From the NCBI GenBank assembly GCA_937967995.1, contig CALBTB010000009.1:62001-126000 (forward strand): a DNA stretch of 64,000 nucleotides, read 5' to 3'. Source of the stretch: an uncultured Gammaproteobacteria bacterium. GTDB lineage: Bacteria; Pseudomonadota; Gammaproteobacteria; UBA6429; Thiohalophilaceae. Positions 14,791-23,194 of the stretch are shown piece after piece; position 1 is the stretch's first letter, and every line of letters starts with the position of its first letter. Under the pieces are notes generated by a model, which made no database searches, had not been told where the DNA came from, and saw nothing but the letters and a program-made list of their open reading frames with translations. Made by a program: the position numbers and the translations under genes.

Positions 14791-15158
14791 TGTACATTTC
14801 CAGTTTCCTCAATTCGGTCTTTGAGGCCCAGCTTTTCAGCGATGCGGTATTGAATCTGCCAGCGTTTCTGGTCAGGTAGCCATATGGCGCCGGCGTGTTT
14901 GAGTTTTTGCCGCAGTGCTGTTTCACCATATGCAATGCGCACCAGGACTTCGCGGTTAGCGCTCTGGCTAGCGGTTGAGTGTGGTGGCGTGGAACGTGGC
15001 ATATAAAAACATTCATCGATGATGAGTTCCACGGTGGTGATGCGCTTTTGCTGGTGTTTGTCGGTTCGGTAACGTACGCACAGTAGTTGTTCCCCATATT
15101 GCCGAACATAACGCTTGGTGCCGGGATCACCCGGTTGCATTTTTTTGATGACGTCCAT
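14784..15158 (-). CDS. Conserved hypothetical protein (124 aa)
   Basis: A small basic protein beginning MDVIKKMQPGDPGTKRYVRQ, followed by a strand-rich middle (LLCVRYR, VELIIDE) and a C-terminal half VRIAYGETALRQKLKHAGAIW. I recall similar small proteins scattered through Proteobacteria without known function; the lysine-rich start and aromatic end could suit nucleic-acid binding, but this is a guess. AGGAGG precedes the ATG at 15158. It follows acs on the same strand after 26 bases, so it probably shares that transcript, which would run on into the cassette array. Confidence 0.72.
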   Translation of the reverse strand: MDVIKKMQPGDPGTKRYVRQYGEQLLCVRYRTDKHQQKRITTVELIIDECFYMPRSTPPHSTASQSANREVLVRIAYGETALRQKLKHAGAIWLPDQKRWQIQYRIAEKLGLKDRIEETGNVQI

Positions 15159-15184
15159 GTCATCCTCCTGTTTGTATTTTTATG

Positions 15185-17131
15185 TTATTTGTTGGCGCGA
15201 TTGGCGACCAGTTCATCCACCACGCTCGGGTCGGCGAGGGTGGAGGTGTCGCCCAGGTTGCCGATGTCGTTTTCGGCAATCTTTCTTAGTATGCGGCGCA
15301 TGATTTTTCCGGAACGGGTCTTCGGCAAGCCCGGTGCAAACTGGATCACATCCGGTTTGGCTATCGGCCCGATTTCGTGACGGCACATTTCCACCAGTTC
15401 GGCTTTTAATTTGTCACTCGGCTCTATGCCTTTAACCGGGGTCACATAAGCGTATATTCCCTGGCCCTTGATCTCATGCGGGTAACCGACCACGGCGGCT
15501 TCGGCAACGGCATCGTGCAACACCAGTGCACTTTCCACTTCGGCGGTGCCCATGCGGTGCCCGGAGACATTTAACACGTCATCCATGCGGCCGGTGATCC
15601 AGTAGTAACCATCCTTGTCGCGTCGTGCGCCGTCACCGGTGAAATAAAAACCGGGGTATTGTGAAAAGTACGTATCGAAAAAGCGTTGATGGTCACCAAA
15701 CACGGTGCGCATCTGGCTCGGCCATGGTCGTGTCATGACTAATGCACCTTCGGCTTCCGTGTCGTCGATGATCTTGCCGGTTTCCGGATTCACGATTGCC
15801 GGTACTACGCCAAAAAACGGTGTCGAGGCGGAACCGGGTTTCAGTGCCGTGGCGCCGGGCAGGGGGGTGATCAGGTGTCCACCGGTTTCGGTTTGCCACC
15901 AGGTGTCGACGATGGGACAGCGTGCATCTCCCACGACCTTGTGATACCACTCCCAGGCTTCCGGGTTAATCGGTTCACCCACGGTGCCCAGCAGGCGAAT
16001 GGACTTACGCGAGGTTTTCTTTACGGGTTCATCGCCTTCACGCATCAGGGCACGAATCGCCGTTGGTGCTGTGTAGAACACGCTGACTTTATGTTTGTCG
16101 CACACCTGCCAGAAGCGTGAGGCATCCGGATAGTTGGGCACGCCTTCAAACGAGATGGTTGTGCCACCGTTGGCGAGCGGACCATAGATTAAATAGGTAT
16201 GGCCGGTAATCCAGCCCACGTCAGCGGTACACCAGTAAATATCACCTTCCTGTAAATCAAACGTGTAATAGGTGGTGATCGTGGCAAACAGCAAATAACC
16301 GCCGGTGGTGTGTAACACGCCCTTGGGTTTGCCGGTGGAACCGGAGGTGTACAGAATGAACATCGGATCTTCGGCGTCCATTTTTTCCGGTTCACAATCA
16401 GTCGAAGCGTCGTTCATGGCGTCGTGATACCAGACGTCGATCTTGTCATTCCAGTTGATGTTGCCACCGGTGCGTTTCACAGTCAGCACGGTATGTACGT
16501 TGGGGCAACTGGCCACGGCTTTGTCGGTGTTGGCTTTTAACGGCACGGACTTGCCACCGCGTACACCTTCGTCGGCGGTGATTACCACGCGGCAGTCGGA
16601 ATCCAGAATACGATCTTTTAATGACTCGGGAGAGAAACCACCGAACACCACCGAGTGCACGGCGCCAATGCGGGTACAGGCCAGCATGGCATACGCCGCT
16701 TCGGGAATCATCGGCATGTAGATACAGACTCGATCACCTTTTTTAACGCCGCGTGCTTTTAACACGTTGGCCAGTTTGCAGACGTGTTCGTGTAACTGTT
16801 TGTAGGTGATGTTTTGTGAGTTGTTCGGATCGTCACCTTCCCAGATGATGGCGGTCTGATTGCCACGCTTGTCTAAATGACGATCGATGCAGTTATAGGA
16901 AACGTTGAGTTGCGCGCCTTCGAACCATTTGATGTAAAGGTTGTTCTTGTCGTAGCTCCAGTCGGAGACCTTGTCCCATTTTTTATACCAGCTGATAAAT
17001 TTCTCGGCCTGTTCCGCCCAGAACCCGTCCGGGTCGTCGATCGATCGCTGGTACATGGCCTGGTAGGTGGCGGCATCGGCGTGGGCACGCCTGGCAAATT
17101 CGGGTGGGACGTCATAGGTTTTTACAGACAT
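15185..17131 (-). CDS. acs: Acetyl-CoA synthetase (AMP-forming)
   Basis: A full-length 648-residue enzyme that converts acetate, ATP and CoA to acetyl-CoA in the cytoplasm. The AMP-binding signature YTSGSTGKPKG lies near residue 265, the motif TWWQTETGG near 412, the hinge region YWITGRMDDVLNVSGHRMGT near 515-535, and the acetyl-regulated lysine motif PKTRSGKIMRR near 605. AAGGAGACGGAG upstream of the ATG at 17131 sets the start. The downstream hypothetical gene is probably co-transcribed. Confidence 0.97.
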   Translation of the reverse strand: MSVKTYDVPPEFARRAHADAATYQAMYQRSIDDPDGFWAEQAEKFISWYKKWDKVSDWSYDKNNLYIKWFEGAQLNVSYNCIDRHLDKRGNQTAIIWEGDDPNNSQNITYKQLHEHVCKLANVLKARGVKKGDRVCIYMPMIPEAAYAMLACTRIGAVHSVVFGGFSPESLKDRILDSDCRVVITADEGVRGGKSVPLKANTDKAVASCPNVHTVLTVKRTGGNINWNDKIDVWYHDAMNDASTDCEPEKMDAEDPMFILYTSGSTGKPKGVLHTTGGYLLFATITTYYTFDLQEGDIYWCTADVGWITGHTYLIYGPLANGGTTISFEGVPNYPDASRFWQVCDKHKVSVFYTAPTAIRALMREGDEPVKKTSRKSIRLLGTVGEPINPEAWEWYHKVVGDARCPIVDTWWQTETGGHLITPLPGATALKPGSASTPFFGVVPAIVNPETGKIIDDTEAEGALVMTRPWPSQMRTVFGDHQRFFDTYFSQYPGFYFTGDGARRDKDGYYWITGRMDDVLNVSGHRMGTAEVESALVLHDAVAEAAVVGYPHEIKGQGIYAYVTPVKGIEPSDKLKAELVEMCRHEIGPIAKPDVIQFAPGLPKTRSGKIMRRILRKIAENDIGNLGDTSTLADPSVVDELVANRANK

Positions 17132-17169
17132 GGTCAGCTCCGTCTCCTTTTTATTATGTGTTGTGCATT

Positions 17170-17610
17170 ATGCAGATTTACATCGGCCTCGCCAATTGGG
17201 GACCCGGCAAGGAAATTGCAGATTCCTTTGTACTGAACAGGGAATACAGCGAGGTCGCTGGGATGTTTTCAAGTAAATACAGAGAGTTAACACCGGACAG
17301 CGCCGATGTGGCCGGTGCCGCTGAGTGTCTGAAAGTGACAGAATTTCGTCTTTTTGAAATGGCCTACCGGGACTGGTATGGCCACGCAGCCAGGGAAACC
17401 GAGCTGGAGCGCGAGTACATCCAATTCTGGTGTACGGGGGTTGCGCCCAGCTGGGTGCGGCACTATTGCCGTCAGGTGGTGGGATTGCAGCGGCAACTGG
17501 GGCATGACGTGCGGGTGGTGTCGGTGCCCCGGGCCGGTGCCACGGCCATTGATCTGATTACGCTGGCCAGCCTGGCCATGAGCATGCTGTTACTGCTGGT
17601 GGTGATCTGA
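17170..17610 (+). CDS. Hypothetical protein with C-terminal membrane helix (146 aa)
   Basis: A protein with a soluble, helical N-terminal part rich in Trp, Tyr and Arg and one hydrophobic helix at the end (LASLAMSMLLLLVVI), so probably tail-anchored. It contains KVTEFRLFEMAYRDWYG and FWCTGVAPSWVRHYC. The ATG at 17170 is the plausible start; the open frame from 17104 overlaps the start of acs. There is no clear ribosome site. It is divergent from acs and convergent with the PilZ gene, with stops one base apart. The family is not recognised. Confidence 0.6.
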   Translation: MQIYIGLANWGPGKEIADSFVLNREYSEVAGMFSSKYRELTPDSADVAGAAECLKVTEFRLFEMAYRDWYGHAARETELEREYIQFWCTGVAPSWVRHYCRQVVGLQRQLGHDVRVVSVPRAGATAIDLITLASLAMSMLLLLVVI

Positions 17611-17611
17611 C

Positions 17612-18400
17612 TTAGTCGTCAAAACGTTTGCGCGCCGATTCGACGGCATGGATGTAGCGTTGAATGGTGGCGGCAAAGCTCATACCGAGATTGACGTACT
17701 GCAATCCCACGCGGGTACCGGCATCCTTGTCACCGTGTTTCATGGGCACGCGGTTACGCACTTCCAGGCTCACCGAGCCGCTGCCATGATCGGGCAGGTC
17801 GAGCTGGCAGTTGGTCAGTACCACACCGGTATCCACATTCAGGTCGTTGTACTCATCGATAATGGCAATGCCTCCGGCACTGATGTCATACAACCGGTAA
17901 CTACGGAAACTGTCATCTTCCTGGCGAATTTCACAGTAGGCCGGACTACCAAGTGGAATTTTGACGCGAAAGAATTCACGTCGCTGCACCCATAACAACG
18001 TGTCGGGAATGGGAAACGCCAGTACCGATTCACCCTGGTACTTGGCCTTGGTGATGTTATTGGTGGTGAACTTGACGTCGATGCCATCGAAGTTGGCGGT
18101 GAACACAATGCGGCGTGCATTGAGTAGTTTCTTGTTGACCGCGTCACTGGGGCCGTAATCGATGGCGACCAGGTCCATGTCCCAGATCACATCGATGATG
18201 ATGGTGTTCATATAATCGCTGCCGCCGTTAAACGAGGCGTTGATCAGTTCATGACTTTTTGCCAGTAAACGCAGCTTCTGCCCAATCCCGTGGTGATTGT
18301 GCAACATGTACTGTTCCATGTTTTCTGCGCTGTCGCGACGACCCTGTTTGGATGATGGCGCAGCGGGAACATTGTTGTTGTCAGACTGTTCGTCGGCCAT
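17612..18400 (-). CDS. ycgR: YcgR-type PilZ-domain c-di-GMP effector
   Basis: A 262-residue protein with an N-terminal YcgR domain and a C-terminal PilZ domain. The c-di-GMP contacts are visible: QRREFFRV (RxxxR) near residue 137 and DISAGGI (DxSxxG) near 169. In flagellated bacteria such proteins bind the motor and slow swimming when c-di-GMP is high. Two diguanylate cyclases elsewhere in the window could supply the signal. It starts three bases after gluQ on the same strand and is probably in its operon. No flagellar genes are in view, so the target is inferred. Confidence 0.85.
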   Translation of the reverse strand: MADEQSDNNNVPAAPSSKQGRRDSAENMEQYMLHNHHGIGQKLRLLAKSHELINASFNGGSDYMNTIIIDVIWDMDLVAIDYGPSDAVNKKLLNARRIVFTANFDGIDVKFTTNNITKAKYQGESVLAFPIPDTLLWVQRREFFRVKIPLGSPAYCEIRQEDDSFRSYRLYDISAGGIAIIDEYNDLNVDTGVVLTNCQLDLPDHGSGSVSLEVRNRVPMKHGDKDAGTRVGLQYVNLGMSFAATIQRYIHAVESARKRFDD

Positions 18401-18403
18401 GCC

Positions 18404-19312
18404 CTATATATCGGCCGCAGCGGGGATTTCCTCAATCGGGATACCGGGCAGGCGGCTGACACGGTCGATGTGCCAGTGTTTGATGGCCCAGTCCCAGAAG
18501 GCGGTTTTTGTCTCATCGGCCAGCGCCTCGGGCGGCTGCTGGCCCAGAAAACGTAACGCCTGCCACAATTGCGGTACAGGGTTTGTGCTGTCCAGGGGCG
18601 TGGACTGGTGCTGTTTGCTGAATTTTTGCCGCTGCCGGTCCAGCACCACCGGGTGATGAGCATACTCCGGTCGCTCCAGCCCCAGTAACTGCATCAGGTA
18701 GATTTGCTGTGGCGTGGCATCCAGCAGGTCGGCACCGCGTACTACCTCGGTGATGCCCTGGTGTACATCATCCACCGCCGCCGCGAGGTGGTAGGCAAAC
18801 AGGCCGTCGGCGCGTTTCACGACGAAATCCCCCACCTGGCTGGCCAGCTCGCAACGGATCTTGCCCTGAATCCGGTCTGTGAAGTCGATGACCCTATCAT
18901 CGATGCGCACCCGCCAGCTTCGGGCATGGCGTCCGGCCGGTAGTCCCTGGCGGCAGGTGCCGGGGTAGACCCCGGTATGGCTCAGTTTGGCAATGTCCTT
19001 GCGGCTACAGGCACAGGCAAACAGCCAGTCTGCCTGCTGTAGCTGCTCCAGGGCAGCCACATACCGGTCACTATGCTGGCTCTGATAGCTGACATCCCCA
19101 TCCCATTCAAAGCCAAACGCGTCCAGTTGTCGCAAAATGGTGTCAGCGGCGCCGGGGACTTCGCGGGGTGGGTCAATGTCCTCGATGCGTACCAGCCACT
19201 GTCCGGCCCGATGGCGCGCCTGCAGGTAGCTGGCGGTGGCCGCCACCAGAGAGCCGAAGTGCAGGGCACCACTGGGTGAGGGGGCAAAGCGTCCGCGGTA
19301 AGGCTCAGTCAT
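18404..19312 (-). CDS. gluQ: Glutamyl-Q tRNA(Asp) synthetase
   Basis: A 302-residue truncated paralogue of glutamyl-tRNA synthetase that attaches glutamate to queuosine of tRNA(Asp). The HIGH-like motif FAPSPSGALHFGS is at residues 9-21, the KMSKS-like motif QKFSKQ near 233, and the zinc ligands CAC and YPGTC near 103-127. The C-terminal anticodon domain is missing, as expected for this family. queF, in the queuosine pathway, is also in this window. In some relatives gluQ lies beside dksA; here a DksA-like gene lies 1.1 kb away. Confidence 0.95.
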   Translation of the reverse strand: MTEPYRGRFAPSPSGALHFGSLVAATASYLQARHRAGQWLVRIEDIDPPREVPGAADTILRQLDAFGFEWDGDVSYQSQHSDRYVAALEQLQQADWLFACACSRKDIAKLSHTGVYPGTCRQGLPAGRHARSWRVRIDDRVIDFTDRIQGKIRCELASQVGDFVVKRADGLFAYHLAAAVDDVHQGITEVVRGADLLDATPQQIYLMQLLGLERPEYAHHPVVLDRQRQKFSKQHQSTPLDSTNPVPQLWQALRFLGQQPPEALADETKTAFWDWAIKHWHIDRVSRLPGIPIEEIPAAADI

Positions 19313-19991
19313 ACCAGTGGCAAAAGCTGTCCAGGCCGGCGCGTGGCAGGCGGTATTGATTCACGGGCTGGCTCATATCCGCATAACCCAGCGACATGCC
19401 ACACACCAGCGCCAGCCCGGCGTCGATGCCCAGTATGGCGCGGATCTTGTCAGGGTATTCGGCCAGCGAGGCCTGTGGGCAGGTCGCCAGACCCAGCGCC
19501 TGAGCGCTGAGCATGACAGTCTGTATGAACATCCCCATGTCGACCCAGGAGCCCTGGTTCATGCGCCGGTCCACGAAGAAGAACAGGCCTACCGGGGCTC
19601 CGAAGAAGCGGTAGTTGTTTTCCCAGGCGATTTTCTTGCGCTGCGCGTCATGGCGCTCAATCTGTAATGCTGTATACAGGGCTTTACCACAGGCCACGCG
19701 CCGGCCCTTGTAGGGCTCCTCCCATTCATCGGGGTAATAGGCATAGTCCGGGTTGGGTGTCTCCTCGTTGTCGCGGGCGGCTATGAGCTGCTCGGTGATG
19801 CGGGCCTTGCTGCGGCCTGTCACCACGGCCACCTGCCAGGGCTGGGTATTGACCCCGGAGGGCGCCCAGCTGGCGGTCTCAAGGATGGTGTCGATTTGCT
19901 GGCGATGCACCGGTGCCTCGGTAAAGGCGCGAATACATTGGCGCTGCCGAATCACGGCCAGCAAGGGGGAGGATGAATCGGGATTCTCCAT
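19305..19991 (-). CDS. Nitroreductase-family FMN oxidoreductase
   Basis: A 228-residue protein with the nitroreductase fold. An N-terminal FMN phosphate-binding RQRQCIRAF is followed by ASWAPSGVNTQPWQV near residue 42, the WVDMGMFIQTVMLSAQALGL helix near 150 and the C-terminal LVCGMSLGYAD. It probably reduces nitroaromatic or quinone substrates with NAD(P)H. AGGA eight bases before the ATG at 19991 sets the start. It overlaps the start of gluQ by 8 bases, so the two are translationally coupled with ycgR downstream. Confidence 0.88.
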   Translation of the reverse strand: MENPDSSSPLLAVIRQRQCIRAFTEAPVHRQQIDTILETASWAPSGVNTQPWQVAVVTGRSKARITEQLIAARDNEETPNPDYAYYPDEWEEPYKGRRVACGKALYTALQIERHDAQRKKIAWENNYRFFGAPVGLFFFVDRRMNQGSWVDMGMFIQTVMLSAQALGLATCPQASLAEYPDKIRAILGIDAGLALVCGMSLGYADMSQPVNQYRLPRAGLDSFCHWYD

Positions 19992-20080
19992 GTGCAAGTC
20001 CTGCCGTCAAAGTCCTAAAGAAATCACAAATTCAGGCCGAAGTTTGCATAGAACCACGCAGCTTGCAAGTCGGAGGACGC

Positions 20081-20425
20081 ATGGCAGAAGATGATCGGGT
20101 CGTCATTCACGGTGTGAGAGAAGACGGCAGTAAGTTACGCCCCAGTGACTGGATTGAGCGTATTTCCTCAACCCTGGCCAGTTTTGGGCATGACCAGCGT
20201 TTGCAGTATTCCGCCAGCGTCAAACCCTGTGTGATAGACGGCAAAAAATGCCTGGTGGTGTCACGTTGCCTGGCCGAGAGCAATCCTGATGCTTACCAGT
20301 TCGTGATGGCGTTTGCCCAGAGTAATAACCTGCGTATTCAGCTCGATCGACGTGAGGGGAACCGGGCCTTGCCGTGTCCTGTACCGCTTGATCCGCCCCA
20401 GGATGGGGAAAAAACCGGTACCTGA
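20081..20425 (+). CDS. DUF3579 family protein
   Basis: A 114-residue soluble protein. VVIHGVREDGSKLRPSDW, then KPCVIDGKKCLVV, then PDAYQFVMAFAQSNNLRI fit the DUF3579 family, which is common in beta- and gammaproteobacteria and has no settled function. CGGAGGA precedes the ATG at 20081; an open frame from 19973 lacks a ribosome site. It faces the DksA-like gene, with four bases between their stops. Confidence 0.85.
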   Translation: MAEDDRVVIHGVREDGSKLRPSDWIERISSTLASFGHDQRLQYSASVKPCVIDGKKCLVVSRCLAESNPDAYQFVMAFAQSNNLRIQLDRREGNRALPCPVPLDPPQDGEKTGT

Positions 20426-20429
20426 GGTC

Positions 20430-21059
20430 TTAGCTGCGCTGACGCTCGCGAATTTCGTCGAGATTCTTGCAGTCGATGCACAGGGTGGCGGTAGGACGGG
20501 CTTCCAGGCGGCGTACCCCGATTTCGATACCGCATTCCTCACAGTAGCCGTATTCACCATTATCGATATCTTCCAGTGATTCGTCGATTTTCTTGATCAG
20601 CTTGCGCTCGCGGTCGCGGGTACGCAGCTCCATGGTGAATTCCGATTCCTGAGTGGCACGGTCGTTGGGATCCGGGAAATTGGCCGCTTCATCCTGCATG
20701 TGGTGCACGGTGCGGTCCACTTCCTCCATCAGCTCCTGTTTCCAGGCACGCAGAATCTCCCGAAAATGGTCACGTTGCGCTTCATTCATGTAGTCCTCGC
20801 CGTGTTTCTCGACGTAGGGGACGAAGTCGCTGAATTCGCTAGACTTTGATTTTCTTGATGTTTTTCTGGCTGCAGAGGCTTTTTTGGTCGCTTTTTTCGC
20901 CGCCGTTTTCTTTTTGGCGGTTTTTTTCGCGGCCGTTTTTTTCTTGGCAGTCTTTTTGGCAGCCGTTTTCTTGGCCGCTTTCTTCTTGGCGGTTTTCTTC
21001 TTCGCTACGGCCTTTTTCTTGGCCGCTTTCTTTTTCGCTGCTTTCTTCTTGGTTGCCAT
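20430..21059 (-). CDS. DksA-family RNA polymerase regulator with histone-H1-like lysine tail
   Basis: A 209-residue protein. The C-terminal ~135 residues are a DksA/TraR domain: a long coiled coil (RDHFREILRAWKQELMEEV) and a four-cysteine zinc finger CEEC...CIDC. DksA inserts its coiled coil into the RNA polymerase secondary channel. The N-terminal ~75 residues are tandem AAKK/AKKKTA repeats like histone H1 tails or AlgP, so it should also bind DNA. CAGGAG before the ATG at 21059 sets the start. The tail makes it longer than DksA (about 150 aa). Confidence 0.9.
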   Translation of the reverse strand: MATKKKAAKKKAAKKKAVAKKKTAKKKAAKKTAAKKTAKKKTAAKKTAKKKTAAKKATKKASAARKTSRKSKSSEFSDFVPYVEKHGEDYMNEAQRDHFREILRAWKQELMEEVDRTVHHMQDEAANFPDPNDRATQESEFTMELRTRDRERKLIKKIDESLEDIDNGEYGYCEECGIEIGVRRLEARPTATLCIDCKNLDEIRERQRS

Positions 21060-21228
21060 ACAGCACTCCTGCCTGAACCCGGTACTATCCAAATGGGCGG
21101 GTTGCCCCGAAATTCGAAAGGCAGGTATCTTAATGCATAGAATTCAAAAATCTAGCATTTTTTTAGGTTATTACCCGGTCCCATCTGGCAGAATTCACGG
21201 ATTTCGGACCGGATTTACTGGGAGATTG

Positions 21229-22011
21229 ATGATGTCGACGTTGCAGGCCCTGTTATTTGATGTGGATGGTACCCTGGCAGATACCGAGCGGGATGGTCAC
21301 CGGGTGGCATTTAACCAGGCCTTTGCACAAGCTGGACTGGACTGGGAATGGTCAGTGGCGCTGTATGGCGAGTTACTGGCTGTGACCGGCGGAAAGGAGC
21401 GTATTCTGCACTACCTGGATACCTGCAACACGGCGTTTCAACGTCCGAATCACCTGCAGGAATTTATCGCCGACCTGCACAAGTCCAAGACCCGCCATTA
21501 CACTGAACTGCTGAATACCGGCGCGATTCCATTGCGCCCGGGTGTGGCGCGCCTGCTGCACGAAGCACGCGATGCAAAACTGCGTCTGGCCATCGCCACC
21601 ACGACCACACCGGCCAATGTCAGTGCGCTGCTGAAAAACACGCTGGGTCCCGACGGTGAAAGCTACTTTGAAGTGATTGCCGCGGGTGACATTGTCCCGG
21701 CCAAGAAACCGGCCCCGGACATCTACACCTATACGCTGGAAAAGATGGATCTCAGCCCCGAAGCCTGCCTGGCGTTTGAAGATTCGGAGAACGGGATTCG
21801 TTCTTCCATGGGTGCCGACCTGACAACACTAATCACCATCAATGGTTATACCCGCGAGCATGACTTCACCGGTGCGGCGGCAGTGCTGGATACGCTGGGC
21901 GAACCGGATCAACCGTTTCAGGTACTGGCTGGTGATGTGGGTGGGGCGACCTATGTCGATCTCAATTGCCTGACGTACTTGCATCGTAACGCACTCAAAC
22001 ACGTTGCCTGA
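21229..22011 (+). CDS. HAD-superfamily phosphatase, CbbY-like
   Basis: A 260-residue HAD hydrolase with motif I LLFDVDGTLADTE, motif II in AIATTTT, the lysine in AKKPAPDIY and motif IV FEDSENGIRSS. The helical cap lies between motifs I and II. The length and motifs match CbbY-type sugar-phosphate phosphatases (xylulose-1,5-bisphosphate in autotrophs), but no Calvin-cycle gene is in the window. GGGAG precedes the paired ATGs at 21229/21232. It overlaps the next gene by 8 bases. Confidence 0.85.
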   Translation: MMSTLQALLFDVDGTLADTERDGHRVAFNQAFAQAGLDWEWSVALYGELLAVTGGKERILHYLDTCNTAFQRPNHLQEFIADLHKSKTRHYTELLNTGAIPLRPGVARLLHEARDAKLRLAIATTTTPANVSALLKNTLGPDGESYFEVIAAGDIVPAKKPAPDIYTYTLEKMDLSPEACLAFEDSENGIRSSMGADLTTLITINGYTREHDFTGAAAVLDTLGEPDQPFQVLAGDVGGATYVDLNCLTYLHRNALKHVA

Positions 22012-23194
22012 TCACGACACAGACACACCACCGTTACCGGCGGCACAACGCAACCGGGTGATTCAGCCGTTTCATGTCATGCGCCTGTTAGGTCGGGCAC
22101 GTGAGCTGGAGCAGGCCGGCCATGACATCGTGCACATGGAAGTGGGCGAACCGGATTTTACAACACCGGAACCAATTGTTAATGCTGCCCAGCAGGCGAT
22201 TGCGAATGGCCAAACCCATTACACCGCGGCGACCGGTCTGCCACAACTGAAACAGAAGATCGCCGAACATTATTTTAAACACGACAATCTACGAATCGAC
22301 CCGGCGCGTGTCGTCATTACACCGGGGGCATCCGGTGCACTGTTACTGGCGCTGGGGTGTGTCGTCGAACCGGGCAGAAACATTTTAATGGCCGACCCCG
22401 GTTATCCCTGCAATCGTAACTTTACGTATTTTTTAAATGGCGAGGTCGTCTCCGTACCGGTTGATGCGTCGACGGATTACCAGTTAACGCCTGATCTGAT
22501 CGAACAACACTGGAACAGTCACACCGCCGGTGTGCTACTGGCGTCACCTTCCAATCCAACCGGCACGTTGATCGAACCGAATGTCATGCAAAATATTGTT
22601 GACGTGGTACAGCGGCGTGGCGGTGTCATTTTCATGGATGAGATCTATCACGGCCTGGTGTACGACACGCAGGCGCAGTCGATTCTGCGTCATACCGATC
22701 AGGTATTTGTTGTTAACAGTTTTTCCAAGTATTACGGTATGACCGGCTGGCGTCTGGGCTGGCTGGTGGTGCCGGAACAGTTTGTTACTACCGTGGATAA
22801 TTTTGCACAGAATATTTTCCTGGCCGCACCCACGCCATCACAATATGCCGCATTAGCCGCGTTTGAACCAGGGACAGATAAAATATTACAACAGCGTCGT
22901 GACATGTTCAGGGAGCGACGTGATTACCTGTTACCGGCTGTTCAGTCACTGGGGTTTGATGTGAAGGTAACACCACAGGGTGCGTTTTATATTTATGCGG
23001 ATTGCAGCGAGCTGACCGACAATAGCATGACGTTTGCCGAGACGTTACTCGAAGAGGCCGGTGTTGCAATCACACCCGGTCACGATTTTGGTGAGTACCG
23101 TGCTGCGCAGCATGTGCGGTTTGCTTACACCACGTCACTGGAACGACTTGAAGTGGGCGTGGAGCGACTGCGACGTTTCATTTCGACCAGGTAG
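22004..23194 (+). CDS. PLP-dependent class I/II aminotransferase
   Basis: A 396-residue aminotransferase. GEPDFTTPEPI near residue 47, YTAATGLPQLKQKIA, SNPTGT near 183, DEIYHGLVY near 213 and the PLP lysine motif SFSKYYGMTGWRLGW near 240 are all present. It probably makes or uses an L-amino acid with 2-oxoglutarate; the exact substrate is not evident. The start is TTG at 22004, overlapping the HAD gene's stop, with a weak ribosome site, so translational coupling is likely; an internal ATG at 22079 would cut the N-terminal arm. The 3' end overlaps the convergent gene by 70 bases. Confidence 0.85.
   Translation: MPDHDTDTPPLPAAQRNRVIQPFHVMRLLGRARELEQAGHDIVHMEVGEPDFTTPEPIVNAAQQAIANGQTHYTAATGLPQLKQKIAEHYFKHDNLRIDPARVVITPGASGALLLALGCVVEPGRNILMADPGYPCNRNFTYFLNGEVVSVPVDASTDYQLTPDLIEQHWNSHTAGVLLASPSNPTGTLIEPNVMQNIVDVVQRRGGVIFMDEIYHGLVYDTQAQSILRHTDQVFVVNSFSKYYGMTGWRLGWLVVPEQFVTTVDNFAQNIFLAAPTPSQYAALAAFEPGTDKILQQRRDMFRERRDYLLPAVQSLGFDVKVTPQGAFYIYADCSELTDNSMTFAETLLEEAGVAITPGHDFGEYRAAQHVRFAYTTSLERLEVGVERLRRFISTR

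Noticed and set aside
14750..15163. Possible integrase gene at the attI side
   Set aside because: The frames here encode a 124-aa conserved hypothetical protein and its shadow; none has the R...H-x-x-R...Y pattern or the size (about 320 aa) of a tyrosine recombinase.
20884..21228. Plus-strand coding upstream of the HAD gene
   Set aside because: It is the mirror of the lysine-rich DksA tail, giving a false Phe/Ala/Leu-rich peptide; the HAD start is at 21229 with a ribosome site.
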